Positions 41,609-51,315 are shown, counted from the first letter of the stretch. The stretch is 64,000 nucleotides of DNA from an uncultured Clostridia bacterium (GCA_934631025.1 CAKTXR010000010.1:17727-81726), one strand, 5' to 3'. Translations and numbers: made by a program. The notes: generated from the sequence alone by a model not told the origin.

Positions 41609-42142
41609 ATTCAATGCTTTTGCGTCCGCGCGGCGCATGGGGATGTTCGGGCAGCGCCGCCTGTCTCCCCGCCCCTGCCGCGCCGCAGGAGCGAATTGAT
41701 TCGCGCAGAAGGCTCCATATGCGGCGACGGGAATCTGCACTGTGCCGATGGGCTTTCGTACCGGCTCGAGTGAACGCCGCATCGCCGGTGCGTTTCTGCG
41801 TTCATCGGGCGAATTTGTCTGCGGAAACCCATGATCATATCGGCAATAATGCGCATCATGTAAGCAGGCTTCGTACTGACTGACCGAATGCGGCTTTGCC
41901 GGTGAGCTTCTGCGCTTATCAGACGAATTTGCGTGCCTGAAACCCTTGGCTATATCGTCGAAAATGTGTGTCATGCAAGCAGGCTCCGTACTGACCGAGC
42001 GGACGCGGCTTTGTCGATGAGCTTCTGCGTTCATCAAGCGAATTTGCGCGCTGTCCCGCCGCGTTTTCGACGTTCGCCGAACAACGTTCCCCCGCCCATC
42101 GCTTTTTACCCCACCATTCCACACCCCAGGGAGGTGTTTTTC
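41609..42142. other. 534-base gap between rplS and rbgA
   Basis: Apart from the tandem repeat array there is no gene I can support. The part from 42051 to 42142 is the leader of rbgA; no good promoter is visible. Confidence 0.5.
41751..42050. repeat. Extragenic tandem repeat, about 114-bp unit
   Basis: Segments reading GCNTTTGCCGGTG...TTCTGCGTTCATC...GCGAATTTG...GCAGGCTNCGTACTGA recur with a period of 114-115 bases; ends of the matching GGTG/GATG blocks are at 41790, 41904 and 42019. There are two full copies and partial copies on both sides. Copies have diverged more than the coding repeat at 28041. The units keep an open frame on the minus strand (period 38 codons) but without a ribosome site or known family. 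Confidence 0.85.
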
Positions 42143-43297
42143 ATGCCGGAGATCAACTGGTATCCCGGCCACATGGCCAAAACGCGCCGTATGCTGATCG
42201 AGCAGCTCAGCTCGGTCGACGCGGTGATCGAACTGTGCGACGCACGCGCCCCCCAGGCCACGCGCAATCCCGATCTCAACTACCTCTGCCGCGGCAAAAC
42301 GCGCATATTGATCCTCAACAAGGCCGACCTGGCCAACGACGCGGTGACCTCCCGCTGGCTCGAGCATTATCGCCAGATGGGCCTGCACCCCATCCGCTTC
42401 AATTCAAACGGCGGCCGCACGCACGACGTGATGGCGTCCATCGAGGAGGCCTGCGCGCCCGCCATAGAGCGCATGAAGGCGCGCGGCGTGAACAAGACGG
42501 CGCGCCTGATGGTCATCGGCATCCCCAACGTCGGCAAATCGACGTTCATCAACCGCATATTCGGCCGCACCATCGCGCAGGCCGGCGACCGCCCGGGCGT
42601 GACGCGCAGCAAGCAGTGGGTCAAGGTCGGGCCGTACCTCGAGCTGATGGACACCCCGGGTATGCTCTGGCCGCACCTGAGCGATCAGGGCGACGCGCGC
42701 CTGCTGGCCTATCTCGGCTCCATCCGCGATGAAATTCTGGACAGCGAGGGGCTGGCCATCGATCTGGTGAAGCTGCTGTTCTCCCTCGCGCCGCAGGCCG
42801 TGTGCGAGCGCTTCCACATCACGCCCGAGGACGTCGATCCCCCGCAGCCTGAATACGACGGCGAGTGGCACGAAATGCCCACGGTGCTCGACCGCATCTG
42901 CGTCGGCCGCGGCTGGCTGCTCGCGGGCGGCAAGCCGGACGTCAGCCGCGCTTCGGCGCTCGTGCTGGACGAATTCCGCGCGGGGCTTATCGGCAAGATC
43001 TCCATCCAGAAGCCCGGCGAATACGCGCGCGACGCAGAGCCTGTCCATGTTTTGCAGGCCGAGCTGGACGAGCGCCCCGACATGAAGAAAAAGCCGCCGC
43101 GGCGCACGCCCTCCTCCCGCCCGCCGCACCGTGACGCGCCGCGCGGCGATGGAAAGAGCGCGCCGAAGAGCAAGGCCGCGCCCCGAAACAGCACTGCCAA
43201 GCCTGTAAAGAGCGCGCCGACGCGTTCCGGCTCAAGCGCCGCCAAGGGCAGGCCGAAGGGACGGCCAACCGGCCAGAGCCGCCGGCCGAAGGGATAA
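42143..43297 (+). CDS. rbgA: Ribosome biogenesis GTPase RbgA (YlqF)
   Basis: 384 residues from the ATG at 42143 (GGGAGGTG upstream). It is a circularly permuted GTPase: the G4 motif NKAD comes first, then G1 GIPNVGKS, then G3 DTPG. The start INWYPGHMAKTRR is typical of YlqF. It acts late in 50S assembly. Unusual is a C-terminal tail of about 75 residues after the normal domain, rich in Lys, Arg, Pro and Ser, probably disordered and RNA-binding. It follows rplS as in B. subtilis. Confidence 0.96.
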   Translation: MPEINWYPGHMAKTRRMLIEQLSSVDAVIELCDARAPQATRNPDLNYLCRGKTRILILNKADLANDAVTSRWLEHYRQMGLHPIRFNSNGGRTHDVMASIEEACAPAIERMKARGVNKTARLMVIGIPNVGKSTFINRIFGRTIAQAGDRPGVTRSKQWVKVGPYLELMDTPGMLWPHLSDQGDARLLAYLGSIRDEILDSEGLAIDLVKLLFSLAPQAVCERFHITPEDVDPPQPEYDGEWHEMPTVLDRICVGRGWLLAGGKPDVSRASALVLDEFRAGLIGKISIQKPGEYARDAEPVHVLQAELDERPDMKKKPPRRTPSSRPPHRDAPRGDGKSAPKSKAAPRNSTAKPVKSAPTRSGSSAAKGRPKGRPTGQSRRPKG

Positions 43298-43527
43298 AGG
43301 CAGCGCCCGACTCCGTTTCGCCTGAAAGCGCCGAGGAACGCGATGCGTCTCCTCGATTCCTGCGCTAAGGCGGCGCTCCTTGATCGCGGCGCTTCCCGCC
43401 CCCAGGCAGGACGGCCTTTTTGAAGGAACAGCCGCGCCGAATCGGCCCGCGCACAGGCGGACGGAAACGCCGCCGATTCGATATTCTTCCTCTCAACGCC
43501 TGATTTTTACGAACGGAAGTGACGAAA

Positions 43528-44160
43528 ATGCCCCGCGAAACCGATCTTGAGCGCCTTGAGCGCATGACCGAATACGAAAAGGCGCTCTGGGCGCAGAATG
43601 TGCGCGTCGCCGGCATGGACGAGGTAGGCCGCGGGCCGCTCGCCGGGCCGGTCGTGACGGCGTGCATCATCGTGCCGCCGGACAAGCTGGTATTGGGCGT
43701 GAACGATTCAAAAAAAGTCGCCGAAAAGAAGCGCGAAAAGCTCTACGATCTGCTGATGGAGCGCGCCGAGTACGTCCGCACGGGCTGGCGCACGCCGCAG
43801 GTCATCGACGAGATCAACATACTCGCCGCGACGAAATCCGCCATGGAGGAAGCCGCCGCCGGCGCTGAAAACGCGCATTTTCTGGTGGACGCGGTCACGG
43901 GTCTGCATCTGCCCGGCCCCGCCACGCCCATCATACACGGCGACGCGATCAGCTACATGATCGGCGCGGCCTCAATCATCGCCAAGGTGACGCGCGACCG
44001 CTACATGATCGAGCTGGACGCGAAATATCCCGAGTACGGCTTTGCCCGCAACAAGGGCTACGGCACGCCCGAACACATCGCCGCGCTGAAGAAGTACGGC
44101 CCCTGTCCGGAGCATCGGCGCAGCTTTATCGCAGGCATACTGGGCGGTGACTCGGAATGA
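43528..44160 (+). CDS. rnhB: Ribonuclease HII
   Basis: 210 residues from the ATG at 43528, which has GGAAG upstream; GTG at 43519 is less likely. GMDEVGRGPLAGPV provides the first Asp and Glu; LVDAVTGLHLP another catalytic Asp; the IIAKVTRD motif follows. It removes ribonucleotides from DNA. It overlaps the YraN-family gene as ATGA. A gap of 230 bases separates it from rbgA. Confidence 0.97.
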   Translation: MPRETDLERLERMTEYEKALWAQNVRVAGMDEVGRGPLAGPVVTACIIVPPDKLVLGVNDSKKVAEKKREKLYDLLMERAEYVRTGWRTPQVIDEINILAATKSAMEEAAAGAENAHFLVDAVTGLHLPGPATPIIHGDAISYMIGAASIIAKVTRDRYMIELDAKYPEYGFARNKGYGTPEHIAALKKYGPCPEHRRSFIAGILGGDSE

Positions 44161-44507
44161 ACACGCGCGCCGTCGGCCGCATCGGCGAGGACATCGCTGT
44201 GAAATACCTCGTCGAGCGCAAAAACGCCCGCATCCTCGCGCGCAATTTCACCGTGCGCGGCGGCGAGATCGACGTTGTGGCGGAAATCGGCGGCGTGATC
44301 GCGTTCGTCGAGGTCAAGCTGCGCTCGTCCTCCGATCCGCACGAAGCCATCGGCTACACCAAGCAGAAGCGCCTTTCAAAGGCCGCCGCCATCTATCTCC
44401 AGAAAAACGGCCTGACCGAGCGCTTTTCCCGCTTCGACGCGCTGCTCATACTGCCCGACGGTTCGATCGAATACATCGAGCAGGCCTTCGAGTATATCGA
44501 ATCATAG
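44157..44507 (+). CDS. YraN/UPF0102 family nuclease-like protein
   Basis: 116 residues. The signature GEDIAVKYLVE, ILARNFTVRGGEIDVVAEIGGVIAFVEVK holds the residues of a restriction-endonuclease-like fold (Asp, Glu-x-Lys). It follows rnhB with a four-base overlap, the common arrangement. Role probably in DNA or RNA processing. Confidence 0.95.
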   Translation: MNTRAVGRIGEDIAVKYLVERKNARILARNFTVRGGEIDVVAEIGGVIAFVEVKLRSSSDPHEAIGYTKQKRLSKAAAIYLQKNGLTERFSRFDALLILPDGSIEYIEQAFEYIES

Positions 44508-44521
44508 CCGCCTGCATAAAG

Positions 44522-44559
44522 CAAGACCCCTCGGATTTTCTCCGGCGGGCCTTGTTTTT
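44522..44559 (+). terminator. First terminator after the yraN-type gene
   Basis: An imperfect stem CAAGACCC...CGGA with TCCG...GGGCCTTG ends in TTTTTA. Confidence 0.7.
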
Positions 44560-44577
44560 ATGCGTCTAATTGTCGTC

Positions 44578-44620
44578 AGACTCCGGTCTGTTTGTACCTT
44601 TACAGACCAGAGTCTGTTTT
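44578..44620 (+). terminator. Second terminator after the yraN-type gene
   Basis: AGACTCCGGTCTGT (44578-44591) pairs with ACAGACCAGAGTCT (44602-44615) with one mismatch, then GTTTTTG. Related pieces (ACGGTCTGTTTTCAG) recur near 44685. Confidence 0.8.
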
Positions 44621-44705
44621 TGTTTCAGTGGGCGCAGTTAAAGTGTGAAACAGGCCGTCCCGCATTGATTTTTCATTGAGACTACGGTCTGTTTTCAGAG
44701 ACAGA

Positions 44706-44745
44706 CGACAAAGAGCGCGCCGGATATGGCTCTGACGCGCTCTGT
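44706..44745 (-). terminator. Terminator of the topA-hslU operon
   Basis: AGAGCGCG (44712-44719) pairs with CGCGCTCT (44736-44743); on the minus strand TTGTCG follows. Confidence 0.65.
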
Positions 44746-44758
44746 TTGATCTGTGTGA

Positions 44759-46123
44759 TTAGAGAATATAGCGTTTCAGATCGGGCTGTTCCTTGATCTT
44801 CATCTGACGCGCGACGTAATCCGCGTCCACCTCCACGCGCACCTCGGGGCAATCGCCGCCGCCCGCGTTGAAGGCGATGTCGTTGAGCAGCTCCTCCAGC
44901 ACGGTGTGAAGCCGGCGCGCGCCTATGTTTTCCATCTGCTCGTTTGCGGCGTAGGCCTGCTCGGCGATCAGCTGAAGCGCCGATTCATCGAACGACAGAT
45001 CCACCTTGTCCACGGCCAGCAGCGCCTGATACTGGCGGATCAGCGCGTTTTCGGGCTGCGTCAGGATGCGCTTGTAGTCCTCCACGGTGAGCGGCTTCAG
45101 CTCGACGCGCACCGGGAAGCGGCCCTGCAATTCGGGGATCAGATCGGACACCTTCGAGACATGGAACGCGCCCGCCGCGATGAACAGCACATGGTCGGTC
45201 TTGACCGGCCCGTACTTGGTCTGCACGGTGCAGCCCTCGACGATGGGCAGTATGTCGCGCTGCACGCCCTCGCGGGATACGTCGGGGCCGTGGCCGGACG
45301 CCTTGCCCGCCACCTTGTCGATCTCATCAATGAACACGATGCCGTCCTGCTCGGCGCGCTCGATGGCCTCGGAATACACCGCGTCCATGTCGATGAGGTT
45401 CTGCTCCTCCTCGTTGATGAGTATGCGCCGCGCTTCCTGCACCTCGACCTTGCGGATCTTGGTTTTCTTCGGCATGATGCCGCCCAGCACGTCGTTCATG
45501 TTCACATCGGTGCCTGGGATTTCGTTGTGGGGCGTGATTTCCTCCACTTCGATCTCGACCAGGCGATGCTCCAGCTCGCCGGATCTGAGCTGCGCGATTA
45601 CCTCGCCGCGCTTTTTGCTCAGCTGCGCCTGCTCCTCGGCCGGCAGCTCGGGCGTGCGCGGCTTGTTGCCCAGCAGCACGTCGATCGGATTGGGCGCCTT
45701 TTTCGCCGCCGGCTGAATGATCAGATCGGCCAGGCGCACCTCGGCGCGCTCGCAAGCTTTGACATGAACGCGCGATTGATGGATCTCCTTGGTCAGGCGG
45801 ATGGACGTTTCGACCAGATCGCGGATGATCGTCTCCACATCGCGGCCGACATAGCCCACCTCGGTGAACTTGGTCGCCTCGACCTTGACGAACGGCGCGT
45901 CCACCAGCTTGGCCAGACGGCGCGCAATCTCGGTCTTGCCCACGCCGGTGGGGCCGACCATCAGGATGTTTTTCGGCGTGACCTCTTCCTGCATCTCTTT
46001 GGGGAGCTGCGCGCGGCGGTAGCGATTGCGCAGCGCCACGGCGACGGCGCGCTTGGCGTCCTCCTGACCGACGATATAGCGGTCAAGCTCGTGGACAATT
46101 TCACGGGGCGTCAGCTGATTCAT
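44759..46123 (-). CDS. hslU: ATP-dependent protease ATPase subunit HslU
   Basis: 454 residues. Walker A GPTGVGKT (57-64), Walker B VFIDEIDKVAG, and the C-terminal YIL motif that inserts into HslV are present. The intermediate domain lies between. It overlaps hslV by four bases. HslU unfolds substrates for the HslV peptidase. Confidence 0.98.
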   Translation of the reverse strand: MNQLTPREIVHELDRYIVGQEDAKRAVAVALRNRYRRAQLPKEMQEEVTPKNILMVGPTGVGKTEIARRLAKLVDAPFVKVEATKFTEVGYVGRDVETIIRDLVETSIRLTKEIHQSRVHVKACERAEVRLADLIIQPAAKKAPNPIDVLLGNKPRTPELPAEEQAQLSKKRGEVIAQLRSGELEHRLVEIEVEEITPHNEIPGTDVNMNDVLGGIMPKKTKIRKVEVQEARRILINEEEQNLIDMDAVYSEAIERAEQDGIVFIDEIDKVAGKASGHGPDVSREGVQRDILPIVEGCTVQTKYGPVKTDHVLFIAAGAFHVSKVSDLIPELQGRFPVRVELKPLTVEDYKRILTQPENALIRQYQALLAVDKVDLSFDESALQLIAEQAYAANEQMENIGARRLHTVLEELLNDIAFNAGGGDCPEVRVEVDADYVARQMKIKEQPDLKRYIL

Positions 46124-46659
46124 GCGTCGATCACCTCCACGCGGATGTGGTCGTTGGTATAGACGCAGATCGACGCGGCGATGTGCAGCGCCTTTTCGGC
46201 GATTTCGGCGGCGTTGAGATCGGTGTTTTCCAGCAGAGCGCGCGCCGCGGCCAGCGCGTAATTGCCGCCCGAGCCAATGGCCAGCACGTCGTCGTCCGGC
46301 TCGATCACCTCGCCCGTGCCCGAAATCAGCATGAGATTTTCCTTATCGGCGCAGATCAGCATGGCCTCCAGCTTGCGCATGGCCTTGTCCTGCCGCCATT
46401 CCATGGCCAGCTCGACCGCCGCGCGCTGAAGATTGCCCGCGAACTGCGTGAGCTTGGTCTCCAGCCGCTCGCACAGCGCGAACGCGTCGGCCACAGTGCC
46501 CGCAAAGCCGGTGATCACCTGTCCGTTGAATATGCGGCGCACCTTCACAGCGCCGTTTTTCATGACGACGCTCTCGCCCATCGTCACCTGACCGTCGCCC
46601 GCCACGGCAATCTGCCCATTGCGGCGAACGGCGCAAATCGTTGTTCCTCGTATGCTCAT
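46120..46659 (-). CDS. hslV: ATP-dependent protease peptidase subunit HslV
   Basis: 179 residues. The start is MSIRGTTICAVRRNG; the catalytic Thr-Thr lies five residues inside, so either processing removes several residues or, as in B. subtilis CodW, the N-terminal Ser serves. GDGQVTMGE and GFAGTVADAF are typical. AAAGG precedes the ATG. Follows trmFO by 84 bases. Confidence 0.97.
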   Translation of the reverse strand: MSIRGTTICAVRRNGQIAVAGDGQVTMGESVVMKNGAVKVRRIFNGQVITGFAGTVADAFALCERLETKLTQFAGNLQRAAVELAMEWRQDKAMRKLEAMLICADKENLMLISGTGEVIEPDDDVLAIGSGGNYALAAARALLENTDLNAAEIAEKALHIAASICVYTNDHIRVEVIDA

Positions 46660-46743
46660 GATATGCTGCCTTTCTGCGAAAGCCGCTCATCGGGGCGCTT
46701 TCGCCCGTTCGGATAAAACCTCCCCGCGTTTATGATCGTCTCT

Positions 46744-48057
46744 TCAGGGATTATAGCGCGCAATCGCGGCCTTCATCGCGTCCACGGCGCGCTCGCTCAT
46801 GCGCTCATAGCGGAATTTCTTGCCGCGAACGCGCTCCTCAAGCGGATCGAGTATGCCGAAGTTGGCGTTCATCGGCTGGAAATCGGCCGTCTCGGTGATC
46901 GTGTGCCGCACGAGCGCGCCCATGACGGTCGTCGTCGGCAGCTCGATCTCCTCGCGCCCCTCAAGGCGCATGGCCAGACCGATCGCCGCCGTCATGCCGC
47001 TGGCCGCCGATTCGACATAGCCCTCCACGCCGGTCATCTGCCCGGCGAAGCGGATCAGCGGATCGGCCGCAAGCGCGTAGTTTCTGCCCAGCACGCGCGG
47101 GCTGTCGAGATAGGTGTTGCGGTGCATCACGCCGTAGCGCGCGTATTCGGCGTGCTCAAGGCCGGGAATCAGACCGAACACCCGCTTCTGCTCGCCCCAT
47201 TTAAGGCGCGTCTGAAAGCCGACGATGTTGTACAGCGTGCCGGCCGCATTGTCCTGCCGCAGCTGCACCACGGCAAAGGGCTGCTTCCCCGTGTGCGGAT
47301 CGACCAGCCCGACCGGCTTGAGCGGCCCGAAGGCCAGCGTCATGCGGCCGCGTCCGGCCAGAATTTCGACGGCCAGACAGCCCTCGAACACCAGCTTTTT
47401 CTCGAAATCGTGAATCTCGGCCGTCTCCGCCGAGACGAGCGCGTCGTAAAAGGCGTAATATTCCTGCTCGGTCATCGGGCAGTTGATATAGTCGTCGCCC
47501 TCGCCGCGGCCATAGCGCGAGGCCCTGAACGCGCGGGTCATGTCGATTGATTCCGCCGTCACGATGGGCGCTTCCGCGTCGAAAAAGTGCAGGCTCTTCA
47601 TACCGGGCAGCCGCTCGATCGCGCCCGCCAGCGCGCCGTCGGTCAATGGGCCCGTGGCGACGATGCAGGGTGCGTCCGGAATCTCGGTCACGGTCTCGCG
47701 AACCACCTCGCAGAGCGGATGATTCGTCAGCGTTTCGGTCACGATCTGCGAAAACCGCTCGCGATCGACCGCCAGCGCGCCGCCGGCCGGAACGCGCGCT
47801 TCCTCAGCCGCGCGCAGTATCAGCGAATCAAAGAGCTTCATCTCGGCCTTGAGCAGCCCCGACGCGTTGGTCAGGTGCTCGGCCTTGAGCGAATTGGAGC
47901 ACACCAGCTCGGCAAAGCCGCCCGTCACATGCGCGGGCGTTGACTTTTCAGGGCGCATTTCGATCAGCCGAACCGGAATGCCGCGCCGCAGGAGCTGCCA
48001 GGCCGCCTCGCTGCCGGCCAGCCCCGCCCCCACGACGGTTACGCGTTTGTCATTCAT
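46744..48057 (-). CDS. trmFO: tRNA (uracil-5-)-methyltransferase TrmFO (FAD, folate)
   Basis: 437 residues from the ATG at 48057, which overlaps the end of topA by eight bases. FAD motif GAGLAGSEAAWQL, then LVCSNSLKAEHLTNASGLLK and a cysteine-bearing segment typical of TrmFO. It makes m5U54 in tRNA with methylene-tetrahydrofolate. Between topA and hslV as in B. subtilis, but without codV. Confidence 0.97.
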   Translation of the reverse strand: MNDKRVTVVGAGLAGSEAAWQLLRRGIPVRLIEMRPEKSTPAHVTGGFAELVCSNSLKAEHLTNASGLLKAEMKLFDSLILRAAEEARVPAGGALAVDRERFSQIVTETLTNHPLCEVVRETVTEIPDAPCIVATGPLTDGALAGAIERLPGMKSLHFFDAEAPIVTAESIDMTRAFRASRYGRGEGDDYINCPMTEQEYYAFYDALVSAETAEIHDFEKKLVFEGCLAVEILAGRGRMTLAFGPLKPVGLVDPHTGKQPFAVVQLRQDNAAGTLYNIVGFQTRLKWGEQKRVFGLIPGLEHAEYARYGVMHRNTYLDSPRVLGRNYALAADPLIRFAGQMTGVEGYVESAASGMTAAIGLAMRLEGREEIELPTTTVMGALVRHTITETADFQPMNANFGILDPLEERVRGKKFRYERMSERAVDAMKAAIARYNP

Positions 48058-50161
48058 CACTCTCGTCGTTTCCTCCGCCGCTCTCCACCTCAACGCGGTG
48101 GCGGCACTGCTCGTTTACGCAGACGTGCCAGACCTCGCCCTTGCGGCCGCGCTTCAGCACCATGCGGCCCCCGCAGACGGGACACTTGTCGTCCACCGGC
48201 TGCTCCCAGCTGACAAACTCGCACTCGGGATAGTGCTCGCAGCCGTAGAACTTGCGCCCCTTGCGGCTCATGCGCTCGATCATGCGGCCGCCGCACTCGG
48301 GGCAGGTCGCGTCGATGTACTTGAGGATGGGCATGGTGTTGTGGCAGGCCGGAAAGTTCGGGCAGGCCAGGAAGCGGCCGAAGCGGCCGGTCTTGTAGAC
48401 CATCATCGCGCCGCACTTGTCGCACGGAATGTCGGACACCTCGTCGACCACCTCGACCTTTTCGATGGTGGCTTCGGCCTTGTCGAGGGACTCCTTGAAC
48501 GGGCCGTAGAACTCGCTGATGACCTCGTGCCAGTCCAGCTTGCCCTCTTCAACCTCGTCCAGCTTTTCCTCCATGTCGGCGGTGAACTGGATGTTGATGA
48601 TGTCCGGAAAGTGCTTTTTCATCATCTCGGTGATGACCAGCCCCAGCTCGGTGGGCATAAGGCGCTTCTTTTCCCGGGAAATGTAGCCGCGCGCCATGAT
48701 CGTAGTGATCGTGGGCGCATAGGTAGACGGGCGGCCGATGCCCTTGTCCTCCAGCGCGCGGATGAGCGACGCTTCGGTATAGCGGGGCGGCGGCATGGTG
48801 AATTTCTGGTCGGCCTGCACGTCGGTGAGTGTGGTAGACGCGCCCTCAGTCAGCGCGGGCATGCCGTCGTTTTCCTCGGCCTGCGCGTCGTCCACGCCCT
48901 CCTCATAGACCGTCGTAAAGCCCGCAAAGCGCATCCGCGAGCCGTTGGCGCGCATGAGTATGCCGTCGCCGGTGATGTCGGCGGACAGCGTGTCGTACAC
49001 GGCGGGCGTCATCTGGCTGGCGACAAAGCGCGCATAGATCAGCTTGTAGAGCTTGTACTGATCGCGCGAAAGCGAGCCTTTGATGGCGTCGGGCCTGCGC
49101 AGCACGTCGGTTGGACGGATGGCTTCATGCGCGTCCTGCGCGCTGCGGCGGCTCTTGTAGCGGTTCGGCTCCTCGGGCACATAGTCGGCGCCGTAGGTGT
49201 CGGCGATCATGCCGCGCGCCGCGGCGATGGCTTCCTCGGATACGCGCGTGCTGTCGGTTCTGATATAGGAAACCAGACCCTGCGTGCCCTCGCCCTCGAC
49301 GTCCACGCCCTCGTAGAGCTGCTGGGCGATCTGCATGGTCTTGAGCGTCGTAAAGCCCAGCTTGCGCGAGGCCTCCTGCTGGAGGTTCGACGTGGTAAAC
49401 GGCGCGGCGGGATATTTACGCCGCTCGCCCAGACGCACCGCGCCGATGGTGAAGGCGGCTTTTTTCATGCGCGCGACCACCGCGTCGGCTTCGTCCTTGT
49501 TGTGCAGCTCGCTCTCGCCGTCGCAGGAGACGAAGCGCGTGTTGAACAGCGAGCCGTCGTCCGCCTTGAACGTGCCGCCGATGACCCAGTATTCCTCCGG
49601 CACGAACTCGTCGATTTCCCGCTCGCGGTCGCAGATCATGGCCGTGGCCACGCTCTGAACGCGGCCGGCGCTCAGGCCCTTGTGGACCTTCGACCAGAGC
49701 AGCGGGCTGATCTTATAGCCCACCAGACGGTCGAGCACGCGGCGCGCCTGCTGCGCGTTGACCAGATCCATATCGATCGGGCGGCTCGACTTGATGGCCG
49801 TCTTGACCGCCTTGTTGGTGATTTCAAAAAACTCCACGCGGCAGGCTTCCTCGGCCTTGATGTTCAGCACGTTCGCCAGATGCCAGGATATGGCCTCTCC
49901 CTCGCGGTCCGGGTCGGTTGCGAGATAGATCTTCGTGGCGTTTTTAGCCTCGCGGCGAATCCTGTCCAGAATTTCGCCGCGACCGCGGATGGTGATATAC
50001 TTCGGCTCGAAGCCGTTGTCTATGTCGACGCCGATCTGCGACTTGGGCAGATCGCGGACGTGTCCGTTCGAGGCCTCCACCTTGTAGCCCCGCCCCAGGA
50101 ATTTGCCGATGGTATGCGCCTTCGCCGGCGACTCGACGATTACGAGCTTGTGCGTCGTCAT
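48050..50161 (-). CDS. topA: DNA topoisomerase I
   Basis: 703 residues. The TOPRIM domain starts LVIVESPAKAHTIGKFLG and holds YLATDPDREGE; the active-site tyrosine is Tyr299 in SYIRTDSTR. Three C4 zinc ribbons close the protein (CDKCGAMM, CPECGGRM, CPVCGGRM). It relaxes negative supercoils. GGAGGGG is about 12 bases before the ATG. Followed by trmFO, hslV, hslU. Confidence 0.98.
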   Translation of the reverse strand: MTTHKLVIVESPAKAHTIGKFLGRGYKVEASNGHVRDLPKSQIGVDIDNGFEPKYITIRGRGEILDRIRREAKNATKIYLATDPDREGEAISWHLANVLNIKAEEACRVEFFEITNKAVKTAIKSSRPIDMDLVNAQQARRVLDRLVGYKISPLLWSKVHKGLSAGRVQSVATAMICDREREIDEFVPEEYWVIGGTFKADDGSLFNTRFVSCDGESELHNKDEADAVVARMKKAAFTIGAVRLGERRKYPAAPFTTSNLQQEASRKLGFTTLKTMQIAQQLYEGVDVEGEGTQGLVSYIRTDSTRVSEEAIAAARGMIADTYGADYVPEEPNRYKSRRSAQDAHEAIRPTDVLRRPDAIKGSLSRDQYKLYKLIYARFVASQMTPAVYDTLSADITGDGILMRANGSRMRFAGFTTVYEEGVDDAQAEENDGMPALTEGASTTLTDVQADQKFTMPPPRYTEASLIRALEDKGIGRPSTYAPTITTIMARGYISREKKRLMPTELGLVITEMMKKHFPDIINIQFTADMEEKLDEVEEGKLDWHEVISEFYGPFKESLDKAEATIEKVEVVDEVSDIPCDKCGAMMVYKTGRFGRFLACPNFPACHNTMPILKYIDATCPECGGRMIERMSRKGRKFYGCEHYPECEFVSWEQPVDDKCPVCGGRMVLKRGRKGEVWHVCVNEQCRHRVEVESGGGNDESDE

Positions 50162-50211
50162 GAATTAAACTACCCCTCCGTTATGGCGTTCGGTTTCGCT
50201 CTGCGCGGCCC

Positions 50212-51303
50212 TCAGACGATTGCGCGATACATTTTACCGGCCGCCTGTCTTATTATTCCCTGCATTTCAAGGATTGTCAAGAGTGAATTTAGGCTTGAAA
50301 CGTCCATTTTCATGGCATTTGCCAGCTCGTCGAAGGATTTTTCTTCATATTTTAACATTTCAACGAGCTTGAGCGACGGCCCGTCCAGCTCCGGCATATC
50401 GCCCGCCGCCTTTTCGGACGGGGCTGCGCGCCAGCCGTAATAGTCGGTGACCTGCCGCGCGCCCAGACAGATCTGCGCGCCCTCGAGCAGGAGCCGGTTC
50501 GTGCCCTCATAGGCGGCCGAGTACACCGAGCCGGGCACGGCAAAGCGCGGACGGCGCTGCTCGCGCGCGTAGCGCATGGTGATCATCGCGCCCGAGCGGA
50601 GCGTGCCTTCGCCCATCAGCACGCCGTCCGACAGGCCGGATATGATGCGGTTGCGCCGGGGAAATGTGTGATCGGCCGGCGGATAGCCCGGGGGGTATTC
50701 GGACAGCAGCGCGCCGCCCTCGTCGATGATGCGCGCGGCCAGCTCCCTGTTCTCCGGCGGATAGATGATGTCCGGCCCGCTGCCCAGCACGGCCAGCGTC
50801 GGCGCGCCGCCCTCAAGGCAGCCCATGTGCGCGTGCGTGTCGATGCCCGCCGCCAGTCCAGAGACGATGCACACGCCGACTCTCGCCAGATCGCCCGCGA
50901 CGGTCTGCACAAAGCGCATGCCGTCCACCGTCGCCTTGCGCGAGCCGACGATGGCGAACGCCTTATCGGGATTGAGCGCCCTGTGATCGCCGCGCAGATA
51001 GACTGTGGGCGGCGCTTCGGCAATGGCGCGCAGCCGGTCGGGATATTCGTCGTCCAGCTGCGTCACGGCGGCGACATTGCGCTTTTCCAGCCGCTCCATC
51101 AGATTGTCCATATACTCGCTGGTTCTGGCTTTCTGAAGGCGCGCAAACGTCGACGGACGCAGCAGGCGCTTGGCCAGAATCAGCTGATGCCAGACGTATT
51201 CCGCCTCGCCGTACTCGTCCAGCAGCCTGTAAAACGACTTGCAGTCCGGACACAGCGCGCTGGAGAGCCAGATCCAGTATTTCTGTTTGTCTGAATACAC
51301 CAT
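50212..51303 (-). CDS. dprA: DNA processing protein DprA/Smf
   Basis: 363 residues. The Rossmann part has AIVGSRKATVDG, SGLAAGIDTHAH, and FPRRNRIISGLSDGVLMGE, all DprA hallmarks; a winged helix ends the protein. It loads RecA on incoming ssDNA. Starts 12 bases after comM; topA follows after 50 bases. Confidence 0.97.
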   Translation of the reverse strand: MVYSDKQKYWIWLSSALCPDCKSFYRLLDEYGEAEYVWHQLILAKRLLRPSTFARLQKARTSEYMDNLMERLEKRNVAAVTQLDDEYPDRLRAIAEAPPTVYLRGDHRALNPDKAFAIVGSRKATVDGMRFVQTVAGDLARVGVCIVSGLAAGIDTHAHMGCLEGGAPTLAVLGSGPDIIYPPENRELAARIIDEGGALLSEYPPGYPPADHTFPRRNRIISGLSDGVLMGEGTLRSGAMITMRYAREQRRPRFAVPGSVYSAAYEGTNRLLLEGAQICLGARQVTDYYGWRAAPSEKAAGDMPELDGPSLKLVEMLKYEEKSFDELANAMKMDVSSLNSLLTILEMQGIIRQAAGKMYRAIV

Positions 51304-51315
51304 ACTCTTCCGTCC

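Noticed and set aside
41751..42050. CRISPR array or insertion-sequence remnant
   Set aside because: Units of about 114 bp diverge throughout, with no short conserved repeat and no transposase or terminal inverted repeats.
41519..42388. Minus-strand gene through the repeat array
   Set aside because: It overlaps the end of rplS and the start of rbgA, has no ribosome site, and its open state is explained by the repeat period.
43298..43527. Extra gene between rbgA and rnhB
   Set aside because: Only short frames without ribosome sites; the region looks like an ordinary spacer.
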